From Paracoccaceae bacterium (lineage in GTDB: Bacteria; Pseudomonadota; Alphaproteobacteria; Rhodobacterales; Rhodobacteraceae), in contig JAFGVZ010000160.1 of assembly GCA_016937725.1 (NCBI GenBank), positions 1 to 27,395 on the forward strand: a DNA stretch of 27,395 nt. The letters run 5' to 3'. The position numbers were made by a program, and so were the translations under genes. Within the stretch, counting starts at the first letter, position 1, and every line of letters begins with the position of its first letter. Below are positions 14,752-22,464 of this stretch, one piece after another. The notes beneath the pieces are model-generated. The model made no database searches. It saw only the letters and a list, made by a program, of their open reading frames with translations, and was not told the origin of the DNA.

Positions 14752-15684
14752 TTAGAACAGCTCTGCCACCCAACGCTTGGTCGACAGCCAGACATATTCG
14801 GCGCGCCCCGGTTCATTGTCGAGCGGGTGGCCATGGATGGTGTATTCGGCCATGCTTTCGGCATAGAGCCGGGTATTCGGCACCTCGGCCAATTCGCTGA
14901 GCGCGAACCAGTTGAGCGCGGCCCAATGCCCGGTATTGCAGAACGACACGGTGATCGGCGACTCTTGCAGCCCTTGGGCTTCGGCAATGGCGCGGGCGCG
15001 TTCGGGCGCAACCATCAGCCCATTTTCGAAGAATTGCGAGAATTGCAGGTTCTCGGCGCTGCGGATGGTGCCGGGGCGGGCGATGGACCACGCGATGCCT
15101 TGGAAAAAACCTTCGGGGCGGCTGTCGAGCAATGTCGCCTCGCCGCTTTCGACAAGGGCTGCGACTTCGCCGGTCGGGATATACCAGTCATCGCGCCATT
15201 CGGCATAGAAGTCGGATTCGGTTGGCGTGACCTCGCCAGTGGCGGTGGGCAGGCCCGCTTTCGCCCAAGCCTGAAAGCCGCCATTCAGAAGCGCCAGATC
15301 CTCGACGCCCAAGGATTTCAGCGTCCAGTAGACCCGCGCGGCGGCCCCCATATCGGATGGGCTGTCGCCATCATGGACGATGACGGTCGGGCGCTCGGCG
15401 GTGACGCCAACGCGCACGGCCTCTGCCTCGTATTCCAGTTCGGGCAGCACCGCGCCGGGGTTGGTCGGGCCCGCGCGCCACTTCTCGTAGGGCGAGAAAA
15501 CGGCGCCGGGGATATGGCCCGCCGCAAAATCCCCGGTCACGCGGATGATGTGGATATCTTCGCCCCGGTCCAGCAGCGCAGACAGGTCTGCGGGCGACAG
15601 AAGCGGCTGCCAGCCATCAGGTGCGGCAAGTGCCATGCCGGGCAGGGTGGCAAGGGTCAGGGTCAGAGCGGTTTTGCGCAACAT
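14752..15684 (-). CDS. exported two-domain rhodanese (thiosulfate sulfurtransferase)
   Basis: A 310-residue protein with a Sec signal peptide (1-20, ending GMALA), so it acts in the periplasm. Two rhodanese domains follow. In domain 1 (about 28-145) the catalytic position holds Asp105 (IVHDGDSPSD), so this half is inactive, as usual in tandem rhodaneses. In domain 2 (about 172-300) the loop is CNTGHWA with the persulfide-forming Cys249. The start has GGAGG seven or eight bases upstream. It precedes the YeeE-type transporter on the same strand, so a role in handling thiosulfate or sulfane sulfur before import is a fair inference. The exact donor and acceptor are not shown by sequence. Confidence 0.92.
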   Translation of the reverse strand: MLRKTALTLTLATLPGMALAAPDGWQPLLSPADLSALLDRGEDIHIIRVTGDFAAGHIPGAVFSPYEKWRAGPTNPGAVLPELEYEAEAVRVGVTAERPTVIVHDGDSPSDMGAAARVYWTLKSLGVEDLALLNGGFQAWAKAGLPTATGEVTPTESDFYAEWRDDWYIPTGEVAALVESGEATLLDSRPEGFFQGIAWSIARPGTIRSAENLQFSQFFENGLMVAPERARAIAEAQGLQESPITVSFCNTGHWAALNWFALSELAEVPNTRLYAESMAEYTIHGHPLDNEPGRAEYVWLSTKRWVAELF

Positions 15685-15936
15685 GTCGGTGCCTCCGTAA
15701 GAGTGGGATGGGCAGGTGCCCAAGCCCGGTTCGGGTGTGTGTTGCGGTGCAGCTAAGCCGGGTTTTCCAAGCCTGCAAGCCATCGGCCCGGTTTGGTGGC
15801 GATGGCGGCGCGGCTGAAATTTGCCGGGGCGATGGCAGGGCAAAACGCCCGTTCCGAAAGGGTGGCGCTGGCTGGGACAGCGTTGCGGCCTGCGGCATTG
15901 CGGACGGCGGATGACCTTATTTGCCAGCGCGGTCTA

Positions 15937-16869
15937 TTACCGCCCGGTTGCGCCCAAACGCGCCGCTTTGGCCAGCCGCGATTCGCGCCACGCGATGAGC
16001 AAGCCCGCCGCGATCACCAGCGCTGCACCGAGCAGCGTTTGCGTTGTGGGCAGGTCGCCAAAGAGGAAAACCCCAAAGGCCGTGGCAAACAGGAATTGCG
16101 CATACCAGAAGGGGGCCAGCGCCGAGGCATCGGCATAGCGGTAGCTGGCGGTCAGCATAAGTTGCCCAATCCCGCCCAAAAGCCCTGACGCGACCAACAG
16201 TGCCGCAACCTTGGCCGAGGGCCAGACCCAACCAAAGGGCGCGCTGGCCAATCCGATCAGGCTGGCGGTCAGGGCGAAGTAGAATGCAATGGCTGGCGTG
16301 CTTTCGGTAATAACCATGCGGCGCAGCAAGATCTTGACCAAGGCCGCCGCGCAGGCAGACCCGAGCGCGGCCAAGGCTCCGATGCGCGCCCAGTCGGTTT
16401 CGCCGGCCTCGGCCCCCAATCCAAGGCGCGGCCAGACAATGATCAGAACACCGATCAGCCCCACGAAGACAGCGCTCCAGCGCAGAAGGCGCACGGTCTC
16501 GCCCAAAAGCAGGACCGCGAAAACCACCGTTACCAGCGGTGCGGCAAATTCAATGGCGGTGACTTCAGGCAAGGGCAGCAGCGACAAGGCCAAGAAATTC
16601 AGCGACAGCGCAAGCGTGCCGATCAGCCCGCGCAGCAGATGTAAACGGGGCCGTTCCATCCGCAGCCCGTCGCGCAGCGGGCCTTGCAGCGCGATCCAGC
16701 CCAAGATCAGTGGCAGTGAAAAGGCCGCGCGGGCAAAGACCGCTTGCCCGGTGGGCACTTCGACCGTGGCGATCTTGATGCAAGCGGCCATCGTCACCAG
16801 CACCGTGATCGCCCCCAGATGCAGCGCGATCCCGGTCAGCGGTTTGGCAGATTGGCCGCGTGGCAGCAT
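15937..16869 (-). CDS. DMT-superfamily transporter, EamA type
   Basis: A 310-residue inner-membrane protein with about ten hydrophobic spans in two EamA repeats. Repeat 1 includes ARAAFSLPLILGWIALQG and LNFLALSLLPLPEVTAIEFAAPLVTVVFAVLLLGE; repeat 2 includes LTASYRYADASALAPFWYAQFLFATAFGVFLFGDLPTTQTLLGAALVIAAGLLIAWRE. The paired segments ending in LLLGE and LFGDLP are typical of these metabolite exporters. The substrate cannot be predicted. ATG 16869 is preferred; ATG 16926 would add 19 residues without membrane character. It is followed on the same strand by the rhodanese gene after a 252-base gap in which I see no gene. Confidence 0.87.
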   Translation of the reverse strand: MLPRGQSAKPLTGIALHLGAITVLVTMAACIKIATVEVPTGQAVFARAAFSLPLILGWIALQGPLRDGLRMERPRLHLLRGLIGTLALSLNFLALSLLPLPEVTAIEFAAPLVTVVFAVLLLGETVRLLRWSAVFVGLIGVLIIVWPRLGLGAEAGETDWARIGALAALGSACAAALVKILLRRMVITESTPAIAFYFALTASLIGLASAPFGWVWPSAKVAALLVASGLLGGIGQLMLTASYRYADASALAPFWYAQFLFATAFGVFLFGDLPTTQTLLGAALVIAAGLLIAWRESRLAKAARLGATGR

Positions 16870-16991
16870 GAGGGGCCTGACTGGGTTGTTCACATGTGCA
16901 ATATGCCGAATGGCACGGGAATGCAATTGTGCCGCCTTGCCATTCGCGCGGGGGCCTTTTAGCCATGGCGCATGATGTGAAAGGGGTCGCC

Positions 16992-17774
16992 ATGACCGAA
17001 ACGCCGCTTGACCTTGCCTTTGCCGCTACCGAAGCCGCGCCGGACGATATTCCGGCCCGGTTGCGCTACTATGCCCGGTTAACAGAGGGGGAATTATTCC
17101 TGCTGCTGGAGAGCGAGGCCAAGGGCGATACGCTCGACCCCAAAGTGTTCGAGCTGGAAGATGGCCCGATCGTGCTGGCTTTTGACCGCGAGGACCGGCT
17201 GACAGAGTTCACAGGCTTGCCCGCGCCCTATGCCGCTTTGCCGGGGCGCGTGGTGGTCGAGATGCTGGCGGGCAGCAATCTGGGGCTGGGGCTGAACCTT
17301 GGGGTGGCGCCCTCGGCACGGGTGTTTCCGCCCGAAATTCTGGCATGGCTGGCCGAAACGCTGTCAGAGCGCCCCGAAGAGCTGGAAAACCGCGTCACGG
17401 CCTTTCACGCCCCGCGCGGCTTGCCCGAAGCCGTGTTGACCGCGCTCGATGCGCGGCTGGCCCGGATGGAGGGGTTGGCCGCGCTCGCCTATCTGGTGGG
17501 CACCGAATATGAAGGCGGGCAGCGCGGGCATATGTTGGCCTTTGTCGATGCCGTAGCGGGAGCGGAAAGCGCCTTGGCCCGCGCGGTGCAGGGCGCGCTG
17601 GGCTTTTCGGGCATTGAGGCGGGGCAGTTGGACGTGACCTTTCTGAGCGCCAATGATGCGCGCGCGGCGGAACTGGCGCGGGTGGGCTTGCGGTTTGACC
17701 TGCCGCAACCCGCCAAGCCGGTCGAGATGAAAGCGCCGGGGCTGGACCCGGACGCGCCGCCGAAGCTGCGATAA
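16992..17774 (+). CDS. SseB family protein
   Basis: A 260-residue soluble protein of the SseB family. The N-terminal domain (about 1-115) has the typical layout: TPLDLAFAATEAAPDDIPARLRYYARLTEGELFLLLESEA, then PIVLAFDREDRLTEFTG and LNLGVAPSARVFPPEILAWLAETL. The C-terminal half (120-260) resembles the SseB C-terminal domain with LARMEGLAALAYLVGTEYEGG. In E. coli the name comes from a gene affecting serine sensitivity; the molecular role is unknown. ATG 16992 has AAAGGGG seven bases upstream. Two earlier in-frame ATGs (16896, 16965) lack family similarity. It is divergent from the EamA gene. Confidence 0.82.
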   Translation: MTETPLDLAFAATEAAPDDIPARLRYYARLTEGELFLLLESEAKGDTLDPKVFELEDGPIVLAFDREDRLTEFTGLPAPYAALPGRVVVEMLAGSNLGLGLNLGVAPSARVFPPEILAWLAETLSERPEELENRVTAFHAPRGLPEAVLTALDARLARMEGLAALAYLVGTEYEGGQRGHMLAFVDAVAGAESALARAVQGALGFSGIEAGQLDVTFLSANDARAAELARVGLRFDLPQPAKPVEMKAPGLDPDAPPKLR

Positions 17775-17831
17775 GGCACTCGGCGGACACATTTTATGGG
17801 GTAATACGATACCTATTTTTTAAGTAACTGA

Positions 17832-17889
17832 AATTTATAAATTATTTAGAATGTGCCGCCCTTGACGCACCCGCAAATATCCGTAGAAG
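17832..17889 (+). promoter_or_regulatory. rplM promoter with A+T-rich upstream element
   Basis: TTGACG (17862-17867) and TAGAAG (17884-17889) are separated by 16 bases and lie 54 bases before the rplM start. Directly upstream is an A+T-rich stretch (about 17807-17852) very unlike its surroundings, including the perfect 12-bp palindrome AATTTATAAATT (17832-17843). It could serve as an UP element for a strong ribosomal promoter. The -10 is weak. Confidence 0.5.
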
Positions 17890-17942
17890 ACACGCAGCGC
17901 CCTGCATAGGGGCTCGGAATTTTCTCTCTCAAGGGTAAACCC

Positions 17943-18404
17943 ATGAAAACCTTCTCTGCCACTCCGGCGGATATCGATAAGAAATGGATCATCATCGACG
18001 CTGAAGGCGTCGTGCTGGGCCGTCTCGCTTCGATCATCGCCATGCGCTTGCGCGGCAAGCACAAGCCGTCTTTCACTCCCCATATGGACATGGGTGACAA
18101 TGTCATCGTGATCAACGCTGAAAAAGTGCAGATCACCGGCAACAAGCGCGCCAAGCCGAATTACTGGCACACCGGCCATCCCGGCGGGATCAAGTCGCGC
18201 ACCACGGGCCAGATTCTGGAAGGCCGCTTCCCCGAGCGCGTGCTGATGCAAGCCGTCAAGCGCATGTTGCCGGGCGGTCCGCTGTCGCGCCAGCAGATGA
18301 CGCATCTGCGCGTCTATGCCGGCACCGAACATCCGCATGAAGCCCAGCAACCCGAAGTTCTGGATGTCAAATCCATGAACACCAAGAACACGCGGAGCGC
18401 ATAA
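17943..18404 (+). CDS. rplM: 50S ribosomal protein L13
   Basis: Large-subunit ribosomal protein of 153 residues. Seen: the N-terminal MKTFSATPADIDKKWIIIDAEGVVLGRLASIIAMRLRGKHKPSFTPHMDMGDNVIVINAEKV block, KYWHTGHPGG-like region (NYWHTGHPGGIKSRT), and MLPGGPLSRQQMTHLRVYAGTEHPHEAQQP, all highly characteristic of L13. Slightly longer than E. coli L13 (142), with the extra residues at the C-terminus (NTKNTRSA). The start has AAGGG eight bases upstream. It is followed after two bases by rpsI, the near-universal partner. L13 represses its own operon in E. coli; no matching leader structure is clear here. Confidence 0.98.
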   Translation: MKTFSATPADIDKKWIIIDAEGVVLGRLASIIAMRLRGKHKPSFTPHMDMGDNVIVINAEKVQITGNKRAKPNYWHTGHPGGIKSRTTGQILEGRFPERVLMQAVKRMLPGGPLSRQQMTHLRVYAGTEHPHEAQQPEVLDVKSMNTKNTRSA

Positions 18405-18406
18405 TC

Positions 18407-18901
18407 ATGAGCGACGATCTCAAGACACTCGACGATCTGAAATCCGTCGTCACCCCCGTGGCCGAAGCAGCGCCCGCGCGCCAGCCCGTCCGCGACGAAT
18501 TGGGCCGGTCCTACGCCACCGGCAAGCGCAAGGACGCGGTTGCCCGCGTCTGGATCAAGCCGGGTTCCGGCAAGTTCCTGGTGCGCGACGCCAAGGGCGA
18601 ATACATTGACTACACCAAGTATTTTGCGCGCCCCGTGCTGCAAATGATCCTGCGCCAGCCCTTCCAGATTGCCGGTGTCGTCGACCAGTTCGACGTGATG
18701 GCAACGGTGGCGGGCGGTGGTCTGTCTGGTCAGGCAGGCGCTGTGCGTCACGGTATCTCGAAAGCGTTGCAGCTTTACGACCCGGCATTGCGCGCTTCGC
18801 TAAAAGCCGCAGGCTTCCTGACCCGCGACAGCCGCGTTGTGGAACGCAAGAAGTTCGGCCGCGCGAAAGCCCGCCGCAGCTTCCAGTTCTCCAAGCGCTA
18901 A
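18407..18901 (+). CDS. rpsI: 30S ribosomal protein S9
   Basis: Small-subunit ribosomal protein of 164 residues. The core begins at about residue 38 (GRSYATGKRKDAVARVWIKPGSGKFLVRD) and includes TVAGGGLSGQAGAVRHGISKAL and the basic C-terminal tail ending FQFSKR, whose final Lys-Arg reaches the P-site tRNA. The N-terminal 35 residues (acidic, then Ala/Pro-rich) are an extension absent from E. coli S9 (130 residues) but usual in this family of bacteria. It is cotranscribed with rplM, two bases downstream, and ends in an intrinsic terminator. Confidence 0.98.
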   Translation: MSDDLKTLDDLKSVVTPVAEAAPARQPVRDELGRSYATGKRKDAVARVWIKPGSGKFLVRDAKGEYIDYTKYFARPVLQMILRQPFQIAGVVDQFDVMATVAGGGLSGQAGAVRHGISKALQLYDPALRASLKAAGFLTRDSRVVERKKFGRAKARRSFQFSKR

Positions 18902-18917
18902 ACGGTTTGTGTCTGAG

Positions 18918-18950
18918 AAAAGGCCCGCTCATAGTGGGCCTTTTTACTTT
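18918..18950 (+). terminator. intrinsic terminator of rplM-rpsI
   Basis: AAAAGGCCC (18918-18926) pairs with GGGCCTTTT (18936-18944) around a nine-base loop, followed by more T residues (TACTTTTT region). It sits 17 bases after the rpsI stop. Confidence 0.92.
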
Positions 18951-19042
18951 TTAAGCCTTTCACTCTCCTGCATGTTCTTGCAGACATTTGAGACGAATTA
19001 GCATAGCGATAATCGGGATGTTGAATTCTATCGGAGAAGCTT

Positions 19043-19276
19043 ATGAAACGGATAATAGTTTGTTTAGCCGTTGCTATTGCGGTTTCGGCTTGTTCTGGGC
19101 CTGTCAATGAAACAACGGTTAAGGACATGCCGACAGGCTACATGTGTCGACTGCTCGATAGCCGCGAGTATATTACTCTGCCTAGCGAACAACGCGCCCT
19201 ATATGCCGAGTTGGAGCGTAGAGGGGCTACATGTGTGTCCGACACCGAAAGGCTAATCATTCGAAACGAAAATTAG
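19043..19276 (+). CDS. small lipoprotein of unknown function
   Basis: A 77-residue protein with a lipoprotein signal peptide (1-17, MKRIIVCLAVAIAVSAC; lipobox VSAC, Cys17). The mature 60 residues contain a GYMCRLLDSREYITLPSEQRALYAELERRGATCVS segment whose two Cys could form a disulfide. I do not recognise the family. GGAGAAG lies about six bases before the ATG. By eye its G+C is roughly half, clearly below neighbours, and codons such as ATA, TTA and AGG are used, suggesting recent acquisition or relaxed selection. It lies between the rpsI terminator and the rpsU terminator as a stand-alone unit. Confidence 0.72.
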   Translation: MKRIIVCLAVAIAVSACSGPVNETTVKDMPTGYMCRLLDSREYITLPSEQRALYAELERRGATCVSDTERLIIRNEN

Positions 19277-19336
19277 TTCGCGCTTTGAAAAGCGAGAAGA
19301 CCAATTCAATCAGTTGATAGTCCGTTGTTTCAATCA

Positions 19337-19382
19337 GAGTGAAAAACCCCCGCAGGCCAAGCCTTCGGGGGTTCGTTCACTC
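19337..19382 (-). terminator. intrinsic terminator of rpsU
   Basis: On the minus strand AACCCCCG (19373-19366) pairs with CGGGGGTT (19352-19345), followed by TTT. An outer stem GAGTGAA/TTCACTC (19337-19343 with 19376-19382) extends it, and the loop holds a further small AGGC/GCCT stem. It begins about 40 bases after the rpsU stop and closes off the small lipoprotein gene on the other side. Confidence 0.88.
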
Positions 19383-19420
19383 TTGCAAGGAACAAGCCTT
19401 GCATTCGGTCCTGTCGAACC

Positions 19421-19627
19421 TCAGAGTCCGTTCTCGCGCTGCAATTTCTTGCGCGCCAGCTTGCGAGCGCGCCGAATTGCTTCGGCCTTTTCGCGGGCTT
19501 TTTTCTCGGACGGTTTCTCGAAATGCTGCTTGAGCTTCATTTCGCGAAACACACCTTCACGCTGGAGTTTCTTCTTCAGCGCACGAAGGGCCTGATCGAC
19601 ATTGTTGTCACGAACCGATACCTGCAT
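19421..19627 (-). CDS. rpsU: 30S ribosomal protein S21
   Basis: A 68-residue, very basic ribosomal protein. The sequence MQVSVRDNNVDQALRALKKKLQREGVFREMK, followed by KQHFEKPSEKKAREKAEAIRRARKLARKK, is typical of alphaproteobacterial S21. In E. coli S21 helps initiation by assisting base pairing at the Shine-Dalgarno site. ATG 19627 has GGAAAGGTGG upstream; the open frame continues 19 codons further up but that part is not S21. It has its own terminator and is divergent from coq9. Confidence 0.96.
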   Translation of the reverse strand: MQVSVRDNNVDQALRALKKKLQREGVFREMKLKQHFEKPSEKKAREKAEAIRRARKLARKKLQRENGL

Positions 19628-19736
19628 GTGGTTTTCACCACCTTTCCAAGTTAAAGTTGCATAAATCGCAGGAAGCGGTCGCATAGCAGAGCCTTGGCGC
19701 TATGTCCAGCCGCATGACCCGAATGGAGGATGTTCC

Positions 19737-20426
19737 ATGACCGATCTGACCGAAAAACTTCTGGACGCGGCCCTGATCCATGTGCCGTTCGATGGCTGGG
19801 GCGACGCCGCCTTGCGCGCCGCCGCCGCCGATTGCGGAGTGGATGTGGCCGCGGCGAAAGCCGTGTTCCCGCGTGGCGGCGTGGATATGGCGCTGGCCTA
19901 TCATGCGCGCGGCGATGCACTGATGTTGAAAGCGCTGGCCGATCATGACCTATCGCAATTGCGCATCCGCGAGCGGATCGCGCTCGCGGTGCGCCTGCGG
20001 CTAGAGGCCGCAGAGGACCGTGAACTGGTGCGGCGCGGCACCACGCTTTTCGCGCTGCCGATCTATGCGGCGGAGGGTGCGCGTGCCATCTGGGGCACGG
20101 CAGATGCGATCTGGACCGCACTTGGCGACAGCGCCACCGATTACAACTGGTATACCAAGCGGGCCACTTTGGCGGGGGTGTATTCCGCCACGGTTCTGTT
20201 CTGGCTGGGCGATGACAGCGCGGGCGCAGAGGCGACATGGGCCTTTCTGGACCGCCGGATTGACGGGGTCATGCAGATCGAGCGGGTGAAAGGGGCGGTG
20301 CGCAAGAACCCGGTTCTGAGCGCGCTCTTTGCCGGGCCAAACGCGGTTTTGTCTTGCATCAAGGCACCAAGCACCGATGCGCGCCGTGACCTTCCGGGCT
20401 ACATGCCGCGCAAAGCCGAGGGTTGA
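19737..20426 (+). CDS. COQ9 family protein, ubiquinone biosynthesis
   Basis: A 229-residue protein of the COQ9 family, a lipid-binding TetR-fold helper of the ubiquinone hydroxylase COQ7. Seen: an N-terminal helical part (TEKLLDAALIHVPFDGWGDAALRAAAADCGVD) that resembles a degenerate TetR helix-turn-helix, and the conserved C-terminal stretch DAIWTALGDSATDYNWYTKRATLAGVYSATVLFWLGDDS (about 124-162), the hydrophobic lipid-binding region. GGAGG lies seven bases before the ATG. It is not obviously in an operon; the next gene starts 59 bases downstream. Family assignment is strong. Confidence 0.93.
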   Translation: MTDLTEKLLDAALIHVPFDGWGDAALRAAAADCGVDVAAAKAVFPRGGVDMALAYHARGDALMLKALADHDLSQLRIRERIALAVRLRLEAAEDRELVRRGTTLFALPIYAAEGARAIWGTADAIWTALGDSATDYNWYTKRATLAGVYSATVLFWLGDDSAGAEATWAFLDRRIDGVMQIERVKGAVRKNPVLSALFAGPNAVLSCIKAPSTDARRDLPGYMPRKAEG

Positions 20427-20485
20427 CGCAGGCCCGTTTGCACAGCAGGTTGCGCAGACCTGAAAAGCAAGACGGGACAGGCGCG

Positions 20486-21385
20486 ATGGCGGTCGGCAAA
20501 GAAATAATTACTTGGTATGAAGGCGCGTGGCACGAAGGGGCAACACCCATCATCACGGCGTCTGACCACGCCGCATGGCTGGGCAGCACGGTGTTTGACG
20601 GCGCGCGCCAGTTCGACGGCGTGCGCCCCGATCTGGATTTGCATAGCGCCCGTATCATCCGCTCTGCCGAAGCCATGGGGATGATCCCGCCGGTCGATGC
20701 CGCCACCGTTCACGGGCTGATGGAAGAGGGCTGCGCGCGCTTCGGAAAGGACCGCGCGCTGTATTTGCGCCCGATGATGTGGTCGCGCGATTCCGCCCCC
20801 GGCATTATCGACGTGGTGCCGGAGAATACCGGGTTTTCCATCTGCATCGAAGCCTTGGACATGCCAAGCTCGGGCGGCTTTTCTCTGACCGTCTCGCCCT
20901 TCTGCCGCCCGCGCCCCGACATGGCGGTGACAGAGGCGAAGGCAGGTGCCCTTTACGCCAACAATGCCCGCATTATGGCCGATGCCCGCAAGCGTGGCTT
21001 TTCCAACGCGCTGTCGCTGGATGTGGAGGGGCATGTGGCCGAAACCGCATCGACCAACGTGTTCATGGTGCGTGACGGCGTGGTGTTCACGCCGGTGCCG
21101 AACGGCATGTTCCTGAACGGCATCACGCGCCAACGGATCATCGGATTGCTGCGCGCGGACGGGGTCGAGGTGATCGAGACCAGCCTGACGCTGGAGGATT
21201 TCGACGCGGCGGACGAGATGTTCGTGACCGGCAACATCGCCAAGGTCATGCCCGTCGCCCGCTACAAGGACCGCCAGATGGGCGCGCCCCGCTTGGGGCA
21301 ACGCGCGCGCGATCTGTATTGGGATTACGCGCTCTCTGGCGGTGAGGAAGTGGCGGCGGCCCGCAAGACCGCCGGGGCGGTTTAA
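20486..21385 (+). CDS. branched-chain amino acid aminotransferase (class IV)
   Basis: A 299-residue PLP enzyme of fold type IV that transaminates leucine, isoleucine and valine with 2-oxoglutarate. Seen: the entry WYEGAWHEGATPIITASDHAAWLGSTVFDGARQFDG (10-45), catalytic Lys152 in TEAKAGALYANN, the SLDVEGHVAETASTNVFMVRDG signature with the PLP-contacting Glu (AETASTN), and NGITRQRIIGLL. The start has GGGACAGG upstream. It belongs to the shorter alphaproteobacterial type rather than the E. coli IlvE subtype, so D-amino acid or related activity cannot be excluded. LeuA elsewhere in the window feeds the same pathway, but the genes are unlinked. Confidence 0.88.
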   Translation: MAVGKEIITWYEGAWHEGATPIITASDHAAWLGSTVFDGARQFDGVRPDLDLHSARIIRSAEAMGMIPPVDAATVHGLMEEGCARFGKDRALYLRPMMWSRDSAPGIIDVVPENTGFSICIEALDMPSSGGFSLTVSPFCRPRPDMAVTEAKAGALYANNARIMADARKRGFSNALSLDVEGHVAETASTNVFMVRDGVVFTPVPNGMFLNGITRQRIIGLLRADGVEVIETSLTLEDFDAADEMFVTGNIAKVMPVARYKDRQMGAPRLGQRARDLYWDYALSGGEEVAAARKTAGAV

Positions 21386-21417
21386 GGGGCTTTGCCCCTC
21401 TGGTCCCTGCGGGACCA
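21385..21417 (+). terminator. two tandem hairpins after the aminotransferase gene
   Basis: Directly at the stop codon, AGGGGC (21385-21390) pairs with GCCCCT (21394-21399), and TGGTCCC (21401-21407) pairs with GGGACCA (21411-21417). Both have three-base loops. No T-run follows. They are followed seven bases later by motif copy 4, the same hairpin-then-motif order as after leuA. Confidence 0.55.
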
Positions 21418-21424
21418 TGCACCT

Positions 21425-21446
21425 CAGGATGTTTGGGCAAGGATGA
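21425..21446 (+). repeat. dispersed intergenic motif, copy 4
   Basis: CAGGATGTTTGGG followed by CAAGGATGA, the most diverged copy, between the aminotransferase and quinone oxidoreductase genes. It lies 18 bases before the ATG at 21464, with the GGAGGAAG ribosome-binding site just after it. Confidence 0.5.
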
Positions 21447-21463
21447 TATGGGAGGAAGCAGGG

Positions 21464-22459
21464 ATGGATCTGCCACATACGATGCGCGCCATCGAGATTG
21501 CCAAGCCCGGTGGGCCAGAGGTGCTGCGCGAGGTGGAGCGCCCGGTGCCGGTGCCGGGTGCCGGGCAGGTCGTGGTGCGCATGGCCTATGCCGGTGTGAA
21601 CCGGCCCGATGCGTTGCAGCGCGCGGGTGCCTATGACCCGCCACCGGGTGCGAGCGACCTGCCGGGGCTGGAAGGCTCTGGCGTGATCGCCGCCGTGGGC
21701 GCGGGCGTAGCGCGCTGGAAGGTGGGCGACCGGGTCTGCGCCTTGTTTCCCGGCGGGTCTTATGCCGAACATGCCGCGACCGATGCGGGGCAGGTTCTGC
21801 CCGTGCCCACGGGTATGGGCCTGCGTGAAGCGGCCTGCCTGCCAGAGGCGTTTTTCACCGTCTGGTCCAACGTGTTCATGCGCGGTGGCTTGCAGGCGGG
21901 CGAGCGGTTCTTGGTGCATGGCGGGTCATCCGGTATCGGGACCACCGCGATCCAGTTGGCCAATGCCTTTGGCGCGCGGGTTTTCGCCACTGCCGGTTCT
22001 GCCGAGAAATGCGCCGCCTGCACGCAGCTGGGGGCCGAGCGCGCGATCAATTACCGCGACGAGGATTTCGTCTCGATCCTGCGCGATGTTGGCGGTGCAA
22101 ACCTGATCTTGGACATGGTGGGTGGCGATTACCTGCCACGCAACCTGAAAGCCTTGGCCGAAGACGGGCGGCTGGTGCAGATCGCCTTTCTGCAAGGCCC
22201 CAAAGTGGCGGTGAATTTCGCGCCCCTGATGGTGCGGCGGCTGACGATTACCGGGTCGACCCTGCGCCCGCAATCGGATGCGGTGAAAGCCGCCATCGCC
22301 GCAGAGCTGGAGGCCAAGGTGTGGCCCATGATTGCCGCTGGGCGTCTGGCCCCGGTCATGGACAGCGAATACCCGCTGTCAGACGCGGCGGGCGCCCATG
22401 CCCGGATGGAAAGTTCCGAACATATTGGCAAGATCGTTCTGGCGATCGAGCCTGACTAA
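21464..22459 (+). CDS. NAD(P)H-quinone oxidoreductase, zinc-free MDR family
   Basis: A 331-residue medium-chain reductase of the quinone oxidoreductase/PIG3 group. Seen: N-terminal GroES-like domain (IEIAKPGGPEVLREVERPVP, then GVNRPDALQRAGAYDPPPGASDLPGLEGSGVIAAVG) without the zinc-ligand Cys set of alcohol dehydrogenases. The nucleotide-binding motif is LVHGGSSGIGTTAIQLANAFGARVFATAGSAEKC (about 147-181), of the SGIG type that prefers NADPH. GLRPQSDAVKAAIAAELEAKVWPMIAAGRLAPVMDSEYPLSDAAGAHARMESSEHIGKIVL-like C-terminus is typical. ATG 21464 has GGAGGAAG eight bases upstream. It probably reduces quinones or enones; the natural substrate is open. Confidence 0.92.
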   Translation: MDLPHTMRAIEIAKPGGPEVLREVERPVPVPGAGQVVVRMAYAGVNRPDALQRAGAYDPPPGASDLPGLEGSGVIAAVGAGVARWKVGDRVCALFPGGSYAEHAATDAGQVLPVPTGMGLREAACLPEAFFTVWSNVFMRGGLQAGERFLVHGGSSGIGTTAIQLANAFGARVFATAGSAEKCAACTQLGAERAINYRDEDFVSILRDVGGANLILDMVGGDYLPRNLKALAEDGRLVQIAFLQGPKVAVNFAPLMVRRLTITGSTLRPQSDAVKAAIAAELEAKVWPMIAAGRLAPVMDSEYPLSDAAGAHARMESSEHIGKIVLAIEPD

Positions 22460-22464
22460 AGCAA

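Noticed and set aside
20399..21919. 506-codon minus-strand frame across the aminotransferase and quinone oxidoreductase genes
   Set aside because: It overlaps two well-supported plus-strand genes and their ribosome-binding sites and reads as a His/Arg/Gln-rich shadow.
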